Shown: in pieces, positions 48,596-58,499 of the stretch | Layout of the letters: every line of letters starts with the position of its first letter | Numbering within the stretch: position 1 is the first letter of the stretch | Source: Syngnathus acus | Taxonomy: Eukaryota > Chordata > Actinopteri > Syngnathiformes > Syngnathidae | Length of the DNA stretch: 64,000 nucleotides | Assembly: GCF_901709675.1 (NCBI RefSeq) | Contig: NC_051100.1 | Coordinates: 13,374,286 to 13,438,285, forward strand | Direction: 5' to 3' | Position numbers and translations under genes: made by a program | Notes under the pieces: generated by a model | Seen by the model: the letters and a program-made list of their open reading frames with translations, nothing else | What the model was told of the DNA's origin: nothing | The model's database searches: none

Positions 48596-49139
48596 GTACT
48601 AAATAACCATAAATAAAATACTCTCTGCAACACACCAAACATAAGTCATCGATCGAGACATCAAAATACATTTGCTGGCGACCGTTAGTCGCCGTGCCGC
48701 TGCGTAACGATGCGAGGCAAATTTAAAGGAGCGCGCCGGAGCTGTCAATCAAACGGCGCGCACACGAAGCAAACCGCAATCGGACAAACGGCACAACAGT
48801 GGACAGTAGTAACAATGAAATGTATATACTCACTTTGTGTCAAGGACGCACACGATCACAGCAACATACTCAGTCGATACCTGCAACCTTTAACTTACCG
48901 CTGCGCACAAGCTCCAACAATCCACAAAGCTGAGGTAACTCACGCGAGACTTAAGGCGCGGTGACGTAACTTCGCTTTAAAGATATCTGGCGCCATCTAG
49001 TGTTGTGAATGGTTATAATGTCTAGACCCCGAATGTAAGACGACCCCCACTTTTTCAGTCTTATTTCAATGCAAAAAACATTCTTATATTTGGGCCAATA
49101 CGGTATGTCTAAGTGTCGGGAGTCGCTGAAGGTGTAGGG

Positions 49140-49469
49140 CAGGGGTGTCAAACTCATTTTTTTGGCGGGCCGCATTGTAGTCATAGCTTCTTTCGGAGGG
49201 CCATTATGACTGTCAACCCAAATAAATGTATGAGCACCTCATATTATATACAGTAAAAGCTACAAAACAAACTGACAAATAACTCGTTTTCAAATCAGAC
49301 GAGTAAAAACTGGTCAAATATTTAAAAAAAAAAGATACTATTAAAAGTGAAGACAATTTGCAATTCTAGTAATGACACACGAATTTGATGCACAATTTGT
49401 CTTCGCGGGCCACATAAAATGATATGGCGGGCCGTATCTGGCCCCCGGGCCTTGAGTTTGACACCTGTG
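49140..49469. mobile_element. hAT MITE with perfect 8-bp target duplication
   Basis: The ends CAGGGGTGTCAAACTCATTT and GAGTTTGACACCTGTG are inverted repeats, flanked by GTGTAGGG at 49132-49139 and 49470-49477. GGCGGGCCGCA and GCGGGCCAC blocks lie inside each end. It is 330 bp long with no coding sequence. It sits 35 bp beyond copy 2 of the TACCGTATTGG element. Confidence 0.9.
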
Positions 49470-49607
49470 GTGTAGGGGTAACTTGCCTGTCTTGTGTGCC
49501 GACACCGTGAGTTTGATTCCTGCACATGAGAGTGTGTTTGTGTGTGTACGTGGGTACGTGGGTGCGCGCGTGCGTGTGACTTTTTTTTAAAAAATGTCTG
49601 TGTAATA

Positions 49608-49968
49608 GGCGGCAGCTCTGTGGTGCACTGGTTAGCACGTCAGCCTCACAGTTAGGAGGGTGCGGGTTCGATTCCACCTCTGGCACCTCCCAGTGTGGAG
49701 TTTGCATGTTCTCCCTGTGCCCGCGTGGGTTTTCTCCGGGCACTCGGGTTTCCTCCCACATACCAAAAACATTCCTGTTAGGCCGATTGAGCACTCCAAA
49801 TTGTCCCTAGATGTGAGTCCGAATGGTTGTTCGTCTCTGTTTGCCCTGCAGTTGGCTGGCAGCCAGTTCAGTGTGTCCCCTGCCTACTACCCGATGACTG
49901 CTGGGATAGGCTCCAGCACGCCCGCGACCCCCGTGGGGACAAGCAGTATAGAAAATTGATGGATGGAT
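49608..49968 (+). mobile_element. Full-length tRNA-headed SINE with L2-like tail
   Basis: The body is flanked by GTGTAATA at 49600-49607 and 49969-49976. The head has a B box (GGTTCGATTCC, 49665-49675) and a partial A box (TGGTTAGCACG, 49629-49639). A conserved middle (CCTGTGCCCGCGTGGGTTTTCTCCGG) follows, then a 3' domain with CTGGGATAGGCTCCAGCACG, ending in GGATGGATG. That 3' domain resembles fish L2-type LINE tails, which fits L2-driven retroposition. Degenerate relatives are at 15045-15375 and 41396-41570. Confidence 0.85.
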
Positions 49969-49976
49969 GTGTAATA

Positions 49977-51582
49977 AGCCCCCCTAGTGGCCAAGACGTG
50001 CACACCTGAGTGAGCAGCGCGATGGCCGTGCACAAATGAATTCTTTCCACGTCATTCTATTGCAAAATGTCGCTTTATCGAGGACCTTGATGTATAGTGT
50101 ACGCGGCGAGCGTGTCATGTGACCTGGAATGGCATCACCGCTTCCCGCTTCTCACGTCCTCGCGGAACACCTCGCGTGACTTGCGACCGCCGTCTGTAAA
50201 ATCACAGCAGAGTCGCTGCCATGGCAACAGAAAGCCTGACGCAGCACTCTGTGTGTGTGCGTGCGCATTGTGGGAAGGCTTCCGATTAGTTGGGTAAGGA
50301 GAGGGGGGGGGGGGGGGTTATCGGCATGGCAACCCTCTGTGAAAGCTTCATCCGATCACGTGAGAGATGTGCGCGCCTGCATGACGAACAGCAGTGTGCC
50401 TTTGTTATCATAGCATCTCCGTTGGTGATTCAGCGGCAGGTTGAGCACGAACAGCACAGCAACACATGTAGACCGACAATGGCGATGCTCACAGTCACGT
50501 CGTCTTGATCCTCTGTTTGTGCCACAGTTGAGATGTCTGCTCGTGGTTAAGGCAGCCAAATTGACAAATTGTATTTACGTAATGGATGGATGGATGTCAT
50601 TTTGTCAAGTCGAAGCCAGTTTTCCTCCAAAACATTGACATGACAACAAATCAGATGGGGGGGGTGCTTTTCCCCCCCCATTACTTTTTATTTCATTTAA
50701 TTGATCTTTTTTTGCTTTAATTTAACTTTTATTTTCTTTTTTCATCATTTTGTGAATTTTTCTTTAATAGTTTTTATTTTGGGGAGGGGATCTATTTTGT
50801 CTCTTGTTTGTGGTGTTTCAAAAGAGCAAAATTACAGCGAGGTAAAAGATCTTTTACCTCACTGTAATTTTTTACCCCTTTGTACATTTCTTGCAGCCTG
50901 TACGCTGCAAATGTTGCCATTGTGCGACTCACGTGATGTAATGTTAGAGTGAGGCTTGCACGTCCTCGAGTCTTGTTCAGATCCGGAGATCTGCATGTGG
51001 TATCAACACCTCCAAATATATCCCCCAACCCAATAAGAAGCTCCTCTTTCAGCAGCGCAGCGCGGAGCGCCTCCCGCCCCCGCGCCAAAAACCCACCGGC
51101 TTTGACCTCTTCTTTTTCTTGTTCTTCCTCTCCCGGCAACAACTTTGGCATCTCGGCACCATCGCCATGGAAACCAGCCTGCCTCTATCACAAATGTATG
51201 GCACCGAAACTCCTCCGTGCGGCCTTCTCCATGTCCGCTTGCTGCCCACGCACACCCTTGCGCATACACACACACGCACGCCCTACCTGAGTGTGTGTGG
51301 GTGCTGACAGTGGTTGCTCAGCAACAAGTTGACATTCAAGCAACTACACACTCAAGTTTTCCCAAATGTCATCATGACAAGTCTTATTACACGGAAGATT
51401 TCACATCTTGTATGTTGATAACATTCTTAACATCACCAAAAAGTAGGAAATATTTCCATAAGAAATATGCTCACACTTGTTTGTCGTAATCAACATTCAG
51501 CCTTTTTTGTTCAATTCCTTCTCCTTTTTTGGGAGGTGTTTGGGAGCTTTTCTCTTGTTTTTATTTGGTCACTTTTGTTTTT
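49977..51582. other. Intergenic, no gene recognised
   Basis: Mixed sequence with a poly(G) run at about 50304-50318, a short ATGGATGG run at about 50581-50595 and T-rich tracts at about 50680-50790. A near-perfect palindrome lies at 50828-50871. Frames at about 50949-51290 have no family resemblance. Confidence 0.55.
50828..50871. repeat. 44-bp near-perfect palindrome
   Basis: Two 22-nt arms (AAAATTACAGCGAGGTAAAAGA-type and its reverse complement) meet at AGATCT with no spacer and one mismatch pair. It could extrude as a cruciform or act as a self-complementary transcript stop. No element context was identified. Confidence 0.8.
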
Positions 51583-51688
51583 TGTCAGGGTCTGGGAGGG
51601 TTTTCTTTTATCCACAGGGGGCAGCCGTGAGCAGTGGCGGAGGACCCACAGGTGTGGCTGATCAGGCTCGTCAGGGGAAGGCTTTTAA
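51583..51688 (+). repeat. 5' LTR remnant, family A
   Basis: TGTCAGGGTCTGGGAGGG to GAAGGCTTTTAA aligns with the first 106 bp of the 3' LTR at 54620, then stops abruptly at the junction with coding sequence. The 5' flank is T-rich, and no convincing 5-bp duplication with the 3' flank (CTTTT) is visible. Confidence 0.85.
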
Positions 51689-51689
51689 T

Positions 51690-54608
51690 CAGATCAACTG
51701 GTCAGAGTGCCATATCGAGTCCTGGTCCACGAAGTGCTTATCCTCTTGTCTTCAGTCTGTCGTGCCGTCTCGGCCGCCCCTAGTGACACCCGAGGAACCG
51801 GATTCGATCGATCTTTCACATGTTCCCGGAGAATACCATGACCTAAGACAGGTTTTCAACAAAAGCAAGGCTTCGTCCTTACTACTTCATCGCCCCTACG
51901 ACTGTGCCGTAGAGCTTCTTCTCGTCCAGCAGGCGCTACAACATCTCACGCACCGAAAGACACGCTATGGAAACATACATCAACGAATCACTGGCCGCTG
52001 GCATCATTCGCCCTTTCTCCTCACCCCTGGGGGCAGGATTCTTCTTCATGGGCAAGAAGGATAAGACTCTTCGCCCTTGCATCGACTACCGTGGCCTCAA
52101 CTTCATCACCGTAAAGAACAGGTATCCCCTTCCCCTCATTTCTTCAGCATTTGAACCCGTCCAGGAGTCCACCATCTTCACCAAGCTTGATCTCCGGAAC
52201 GCATATCACCTGGTCAGGATACGCCAGGGTGATGAGTGGAAGACCGCTTTCAAGACCCCGCTTGGCCATTTTGAATACCTCGCCATGCCCTTTGGACTTT
52301 GTAACCCTCCCGCAGTCTTCCAAGCACTAGTAAACGATGTCCTTCGGGACTTCCTCAACATCTTTGTCTTTGTCTACCTTGATGACATCCTCATCTATTC
52401 ACGGAACCCCTCCGAACATCGCCGTCATGTCCGCCTGGTGCTGCAGCGTCTCCTGGAGAATCGCTTATTCGTCAAATCTGAGAAGTGCGAATTTCACAAA
52501 TGGTCAGAGTGGACAGGTTCAACCAGACCCCGAAAAGATCAAAGCCGTCCTGGACTGGCCTGTTCCAGAGACCCGAAACCAAGTCCAACGCTTCCTTGGG
52601 TTTGACAACTTCTCCCGCTGCTTCATTCGCAATTACACCCAGACAGCTGCTCCTCTCACAGCGCTGACATCTCCAAAGACAGCGTTTACCTGGAGCCCTG
52701 AAGCCCAAGCCGCGTCCATTACTCTTAAAGAGAAGTTCTCTCAGGCGCCTATACTCGTACATCCGGATCCCAAGAAACAATTCACCCTAGAGGTGGACGC
52801 GTCCAATACTGGAACAGGGGCCATTCTGTCCCAACAATCGGACACTGACGGAAAGCATCACCCCTGTGCATTCTTCTCCCGACGTTTATCTCCAGCAGAG
52901 AGGAACTACGACAAAGGGGACCGAGAACTTCTGGCCATCAAGCTTGCGCTCGAGGAGTGGCGCCATTGGCGAGAGGGCACCGAACAGCCCGTGTTGGTCT
53001 GGACAGACCATAAAAATCTATCCTATCTCCAGTCCGCAAGACACCTGAATTCCCGACAATCTCGCTGGTCCTTATTTTTCTCTCGTTTTAATTTGTCCAT
53101 CTCTTTTCGCCCAGGCTCCCAGAACACGAAACCAGATGCCTTGTCCCGACAATTCGCTCCCGACGAGTCAGTGGAGGAACCAGCTCCCAAACTTCCCCCC
53201 AGTTGCATCATAGGCTCCCTCTCCTGGGATGTCGAGGGCCTCGTTGATCAGGCTCAGCTACGGGAACCCGATCCAGGCACGGGGCCACGGGAAAAGACCT
53301 ACATCCCTTCCTCAGTCCGCTCTCGCCTAATTCACTGGTTTCATTCGGCCAAGTTCTCAGCCCATCCCGGGACCAGCTGCACTATCGCGTTGATCACCAG
53401 ACGCTTCTGGTGGCCATCCGTCCACAAGGACGTCAGGGAATACATTCTCGCCTGTCCAATCTGCGCTCGCAACAAGTCCTCCCACAGACCCCCGCTGGAC
53501 TTGTACAGCCTCTCGCCATACCCAAACGTCCTTGTTCCCATATTGCGTTGGACTTTATGACAGGCCTACCCCCATCACAGGGAATGACCACCATCCTCAC
53601 CATCGTCGACCGCTGCTCCAAGTCGTGTCACCTTGTACCGCTCAGAAAGCTCCCCTCTGCGTTCCAGACGGCTCAACTTCTCGTCAAACACGTTTTCTGT
53701 CTCCATGGCATCCCGCAGGAAATCCTGTCCGACCGAGTTCCCCGGTTCATTTCCCAAGTGTGGAAACAGTTCTGTTCAGCCCTCGATGCGAAGGTCTCCC
53801 TGACGTCGGGCTCCCATCCCCAGACGAACGGGCAGACCAAGCGCTTGAACCAGGAGATCGAGGCCGCGCTCCGATGTCTCAGCTCCGATAACCCGTCCGA
53901 GTGGAACAAGTTTCTTCCCTGGGTGGATTATGCCCACAATTCTCATGTCTCCGCTGCCACAGGTCTCTCCCCGTTCGAGATTTTACTGGGTTATCAACCG
54001 CCGCTGTTTCCGGCCAACGAGAAGGAGATCTCGGTCACTTCAGTTCGTCACCACATACGTCGCTGCAAGTACGTCTGGTCCAATGCTGTCAAGGCCCTTC
54101 ACCGCTCCGTCGAACAAAACCGCAAGTATGCCGACCGATGCTGCACGCCCGCCCCGCTTTATTCCCCAGGTCAGAAGGTCTGGCTTTCATCTCGAGACAT
54201 GCCCCTCAAATCCGTGTCGTGGAAGCTGGCCCCCCGCTTCATTGGACCGTATGAGATCCTGATGGGGATCAGTCCCTCAGGGGTCCGCCTCCGTCTTCGT
54301 CCGAGCCTCAGGATTCATCCCACCTTCCACGTCTCCCAGATCAAGCCGAGTCCAGCGCGTGCCTTCCTCCGGCCGAGCCCGCGCCTCCTGCCCGGGATCT
54401 TGATGGGGACCCGGTCTACCCGGTCCGACGGATCGTGGACTCCCATCGGCGGGGCCGTGGGTGGCAGTACCTCGTTGACTGGGAGGGCTACGGTCCCAAG
54501 GACCGGTCTTGGGTGCCCCATTCCTACATCTGCGATCCCTCCCTGATCTCGGACTACTGGTCTTCGCTCCCGTCTTCCTCTTCTGGGCCGCTGGGGGGCG
54601 GCCGTTGA
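51690..54608 (+). pseudogene. Ty3/gypsy pol pseudogene: RT, RNase H, integrase, chromodomain
   Basis: Reverse transcriptase lies at about 51967-52505, with [11 protein letters not shown] and the catalytic YLDD at 52375-52386. The frame then changes by one at about 52505. RNase H follows (TLEVDASNTG, TDHKNLSYLQ) at about 52780-53150. The integrase zinc region and core span about 53330-54100, with the ALDFMTGLP aspartate, ILSDR and NQEIEAAL; a second frame change lies at about 53510-53535. A third, after about 54380, brings a C-terminal chromodomain ([17 protein letters not shown] at about 54469-54520) into frame, ending at TGA 54606-54608. The chromodomain places it among chromoviruses. At least three frameshifts and loss of gag/protease make it non-functional. 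Confidence 0.92.
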
Positions 54609-54619
54609 GGGGATGGTGG

Positions 54620-55112
54620 TTTCAGGGTCCGGGAGGGTTTTCTTTTATCCACAGGGGGCAGCCGTGAGCAGTGGCGGAGGACCGTCAGGTGTGGCTGATC
54701 AGTCTCGTCAGGGGTAGGCTTTTAAGGAGCGTACTGCCAGCGGCTCATCGCCTGAGTGTCCTACCTGTTGTGATCCTCCACGGTTGTGCCTCTAGCTCCT
54801 CAATATCCTCTTGCTCATCGACGCCACGTTCTCCTGATCCTCCGGTTTGCAGTAAGATCTCCGCCACAGCCACATCGAAACCTCTGACCAAGTCTTGTGT
54901 ATTTCGCTCGCAGATTCCCACCACGGCTCACCGCCAAGATCCACCCCGTCTGGCTGAACTCCACACGCTCCGCCGTTGCTGCTCTTGCTCCTGGCTCAGA
55001 TCATCCTGCTCCACCTCCACGGCATCTCCTCCAATAAACACTCATCACTCATTCTGAACTTCAGAGTTGGTTTCAGGGCATGTGGGTCAAATCAGTCGCC
55101 AAAACGATGACA
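54620..55112 (+). repeat. 3' LTR, family A
   Basis: It starts TTTCAGGGTCCGGG (the usual TG start mutated to TT) directly after the purine-rich tract and ends in AAAACGATGACA. CCAATAAACACTCATC near 55031 carries the poly(A) signal. The end was placed by homology to the solo LTR at 47383-47842, whose borders are fixed by a target duplication. Confidence 0.85.
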
Positions 55113-55206
55113 CTTTTGTCATTTTTATTCAATTTCTGTCTTTTTGTCTCTTTACTTCCTCATTTTCCTCGCTCTTTTTATTGCGTATTTCTTGTATCCA
55201 CTATAC

Positions 55207-56522
55207 CAGGGGTCGGCAACCTGCGGCTCCAGAGCCGCATGCGGCTCTTCAGCCTCCTTATAGCGGCTCCCTTTGGTCTTGACAAAAAAAACAAAAACAT
55301 AAATAAAGAGTATTTCTTAATTCATTTGTATTCACATATTATTAGTTTATTTTGTTCCGCAGTTATCTTGGAGTTTGAGTTGATACGATCCAATTTTTAA
55401 AAAGCTAGACCTATTTCTAATTCATAATTTGTCAACAAAATATAGGCTACATCACATCAACGTCAACATCCCGCGCCTTTACCTGCTGGCAGCTTTTAGA
55501 TTGTGTGAACCCGTGCAAACCTGCGTGTGAAGTTGTGAACCCTGAATAGCCATGAAAAAAACCCAAAAAAGGAAAGTTTCGGAAGAAAATAGAGAGTTTA
55601 ATTCAGCGTGGACTTATTTATTTGCATTCACCGCCAACGATGCTGGCTTACCTGTATGCTCTTTCCCTGTCACACCGCTGGACATCGACCCATCCCTGCT
55701 GAACACAGTTGCATTCACCGGAGTAAGTAAGCCTGATCTAGAAATTGAACTGTCCGACATAGCGGATAAAGATTTATGGGTAAATAAGTTCAAATCACTG
55801 ACGGCGGATATTGAAGAAGTCGCCCGTCAGAAGGCTGCACTCGTTAAAGAGCACAAATGGAGTGATATGGAGAAACTCCCCCACCCCGCCAAACTTGTTT
55901 TTGAAACATGGTGCCATTCCTGACATGTATATTAACATGAAAAAGTATGGATTTGGAGTCTTGTCCATCTTTGGCTCAACATACTTGTGCGAGCAATTGT
56001 TCTCAAGCATGAACTTCATAAAGAACAAACACCGTTCCCGCCTCGTAGATGAGAGCCTACAGGCCTGTATGAAGATCAAAGTTACATCCTACAGCCCTGA
56101 CATAGCAAAGTTCAGACACAGAAGTCACATTAAACAGGTAAGAATTAAATATAATTTAATAAGCTATTACTTTTCTTGGGAAAAAAAATCAGACTCCGAG
56201 CTGATGTAGATTTTTTTTGTATGTTCAGGTGCTTCAGTTTATTGCTGTCTGAGCAAAAAACTCGAAGAGGACGAGAGAGCACTGACATGGACTTATCAAG
56301 GACGGTCCTAATTTTATGTTTATTTTTAAAGCTCAGTTAAATATTTTATTTTAAAGTGGGTTATTTTGTGTTGTATTCAGTGGTTATAACAGCTCAAATA
56401 AAAAAAAAAGAGAACTTTTAAAAGTTTACAAGTTCTGTTATTTTGTGCGGCTCTCTACAATATTTTTTTGGCAGACGAGGGGTCAAAATGGCTCTTTTGA
56501 TAATAAAGGTTGCAGACCCCTG
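55207..56522 (+). mobile_element. Internally deleted hAT element, perfect 8-bp target duplication
   Basis: The ends CAGGGGTCGGCAACCTGCGG and GGTTGCAGACCCCTG are inverted repeats flanked by CACTATAC at 55199-55206 and 56523-56530. Sub-terminal GCGGCTCC / GCGGCTCT motifs are shared with the fragment at 43236. At 1316 bp it is too short for a full transposase gene. It inserted about 90 bp beyond the gypsy 3' LTR. Confidence 0.93.
55552..56209 (+). pseudogene. hAT transposase pseudogene (ends only, GTF2IRD2-like)
   Basis: The N-terminal piece starts MKKTQKRKVSEENREFNSAW (55552). It is cut just after the first finger cysteine and joined to a late region (DIADKDLWVNKFKSL). A frame change at about 55885-55920 leads to the C-terminal hAT dimerisation domain (FGSTYLCEQLFSSMNFIK, about 55970-56025). 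The finger and most of the catalytic region are missing. Confidence 0.88.
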
Positions 56523-56530
56523 CACTATAC

Positions 56531-57640
56531 TATTGCTGAAACGATTCAAATGTTCTCCAGCTTTATTGTGCTGTTTTAGTTGAACACGCGTGTGTGTGTG
56601 TGTGTGGGGGGGGGTCATCACGATCCCCAAGCCAAAACAAGCCATTGAATAAACATGCTTAAAAATCAAAGTCCATCGCGAGGAACAACAATGCCAGTAA
56701 GATGACTTGTTTATTTAGGTGTCTTTTTTAAGTGAGTGCGGCAAATGTGACGTCATGGTCACGTGACCTGGTGTCTCGTCGCTCTGTCCAGTATGTTTCC
56801 AAACTTTGGAGAGAATACAGTCAGTCTTCGGCACCATAACGCGTTGTCGTGACAACCACACGCGCGGGCGCGTAGGCACACTTACACGCAAACGTTTTCT
56901 ACTTTGGCCCATCATCCAATCTCTCCAGACCCCGCTTCCGCTCCCCCCCCTCCAGTCCCTGCTGCCTCTCACTAATTTAAGGGATAGGCGCGCTTCTTTT
57001 TGTAGTTGCTATCCGGGCGGGTGGAAACATTGTATGCTCAGAAGCCCTCAACTCTCATCTCTGGCTACCCTTGTCATTCTCTTGGTGGAGATTACGCCAA
57101 AAAAATGTCAGATTGAATGTGTGGCGTCGCTGCAGAAAGTTTAAGCAAACATTTACACTCAATTTGTGTTAGTGGTGGTGAATAAAAACAAACTCAGAGC
57201 TTCCCAACATATTGGACTGAAGTCTAAAGTCGTTTAGATAGAGTGGACATTGTTCGGAGCTGTGAAGAATGCCAGAGTCGTCCTTGAATTCAAAGTTAAG
57301 CAGTAACGCAAGCAAGTTCTCGGTGGTTTGTCTGACATGAACGATCGTGTTAAACTGTTGAGTCAGTCTTGTCGATTTTAGCCATTTTTGATTAGGCGTG
57401 GTCAAGTGAGCTCGGTTTACTGTTGGCCACGTCATGGCGATCACGTGATTGGGTAGTAGCCTGAGGCTGCAGCAGCCCCCAGAGACACCGCCCATGCGGG
57501 AGAGCCGGTCAATGTCATTAAACAAACAACCTGCTCACGAGCCCTCGTTGTGGTGTCATTCTCAATCAAATTTTTCACGCGTTGGGACTGAATAAGTCTA
57601 CTTGTCGATGTGCTTCTTTGAATTCTATCTTTTTTATCTG
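56531..57640. other. Intergenic, no gene recognised
   Basis: Unique-looking sequence with a short GT/poly(G) run at about 56588-56614. No supported exon or element end was seen. Confidence 0.55.
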
Positions 57641-57649
57641 TTCCCGTCA

Positions 57650-57882
57650 GGACATAGAACTTTGGCGCTTGGGCTCATAACCCGTCGCCGCCCGACGGCG
57701 TTGCAGTGTGTCAGAAATCCAGCGCCTCCCGCTCTGCAGTCTGGTCCTCCAAGCTGAAGAGGAGGAGGAAGAAGAGGGGAGGAAGAGGAGCTTCTGCATT
57801 GTTTTCAGCACCACTCTCCCGGCCGCCCTTCGCCAGCACCGCGACCACAGAAAACACAGGCGCGCTTTTGTCGGCATCGAGG
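57650..57882 (+). other. Candidate GC-rich first exon
   Basis: GC-rich sequence with a GAGGAGGAGGAAGAAGAGG purine tract, ending in CGGCATCGAG followed by a strong donor (GTGAGTCC at 57883). Further CpG-rich sequence follows to about 58080. It looks like an untranslated first exon plus promoter on the plus strand. No downstream exon was recognised in the window, so the gene is unknown. In mammals sptbn1 lies beyond acyp2 and begins with an untranslated exon; that link is only a guess. Confidence 0.3.
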
Positions 57883-58212
57883 TGAGTCCCGAGCCAAACC
57901 TAACGCAACCGAACCGCTCGCTCGTTTTTGTCCTCGGGAACGTCCGCGTGCTTGTGGCGGGCCGAACGTGCACGCGCCCCCAAATGACGAGCACTGCTGA
58001 AGTTAGCGGCGCGTTGGCGCCCAAAGAGGCCGACGAGAGACGCCCTCTTGCCGTATGGGTGTCCGGAGGCCGCCTCCGCACCCACATGGTGCTCTTCAAC
58101 TTGAGTGCGTGTGCTTGTGTGCGGGCGTGCTTTAGTGCGCCACAGCAGCATCTTTATTTTCTCCCGCAGCCTCCCATCAATTGGGATGGAGGTGCTGCAT
58201 GTTGTTTTTATC

Positions 58213-58440
58213 CGCTGCGATGATGATGATGATGATGAGGATGGTGGCGGTGATGAAGATGGTGGTGGTGCAGGCGTGGTCGTGGGCGTGCGTGTACGTG
58301 CGCGCACGCGCGACCTTGTGTGCAAGCGAAGGTGTTTGTGTGCACTTGGAGCTGATGGTGATGATGAGCCGCAGCGTCTTGCTCTTGTTGCTTTTGTCGT
58401 CGTGGTTGTTGTCGTGGTTTTGGTGCAGACCGAGTCCAGA
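58213..58440. repeat. GATGAT/GTGGTG-rich simple repeat block
   Basis: GATGATGATGATGATGAGG at about 58219-58240 grades into GGTGGTGGT and later GTCGTGGTTGTTGTCGTGG. The Asp- and Val-rich frames across it are repeat artefacts. Confidence 0.7.
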
Positions 58441-58499
58441 GACGCTGTTACGTAATCAGATCTGACTGGACCCACAGCCGCTGCGGCCCCCTTCCGCCC

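Larger units (their letters stand above)
46561..49105. mobile_element. TACCGTATTGG-ended element, copy 2 (with three insertions)
   Basis: The ends TACCGTATTGGCCCGAATAT and ATATTTGGGCCAATACGGTA match copy 1 at 17300-20139 in the same orientation. It carries a solo LTR (46729-47043), a second solo LTR (47383-47842) and an unrelated Tigger-like stretch (about 47960-48595) that are absent from copy 1. It lacks the hAT insertion of copy 1. No transposase is recognised. Confidence 0.85.
51583..55112 (+). mobile_element. Decayed chromodomain Ty3/gypsy LTR retrotransposon
   Basis: The order is: a 106-bp 5' LTR remnant (51583-51688), pol remnants (51690-54608), a polypurine tract (about 54605-54619) and a 493-bp 3' LTR (54620-55112). 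Gag, protease and the primer-binding region are missing: the 5' LTR breaks off and runs directly into the protease-RT linker. The shared 106 bp of the two LTRs differ at about six positions. The closest relative here is the solo LTR at 47383-47842. It cannot move by itself. Confidence 0.9.

Noticed and set aside
49608-49680. Possible functional tRNA gene at the SINE head
   Set aside because: Only a B box and a partial A box are present. No cloverleaf with proper stems could be made, and the sequence continues into a SINE body.
51573-55120. 5-bp target duplication around the gypsy element
   Set aside because: The left flank (TTTTT) and right flank (CTTTT) are low-complexity and do not match exactly, so no duplication is claimed.
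57708-58223. 171-codon frame with an acidic EEEEEEEG run
   Set aside because: The acidic run is a translated GAG/GAA purine tract. It reads through a strong splice donor at 57883 and loses any codon bias afterwards.
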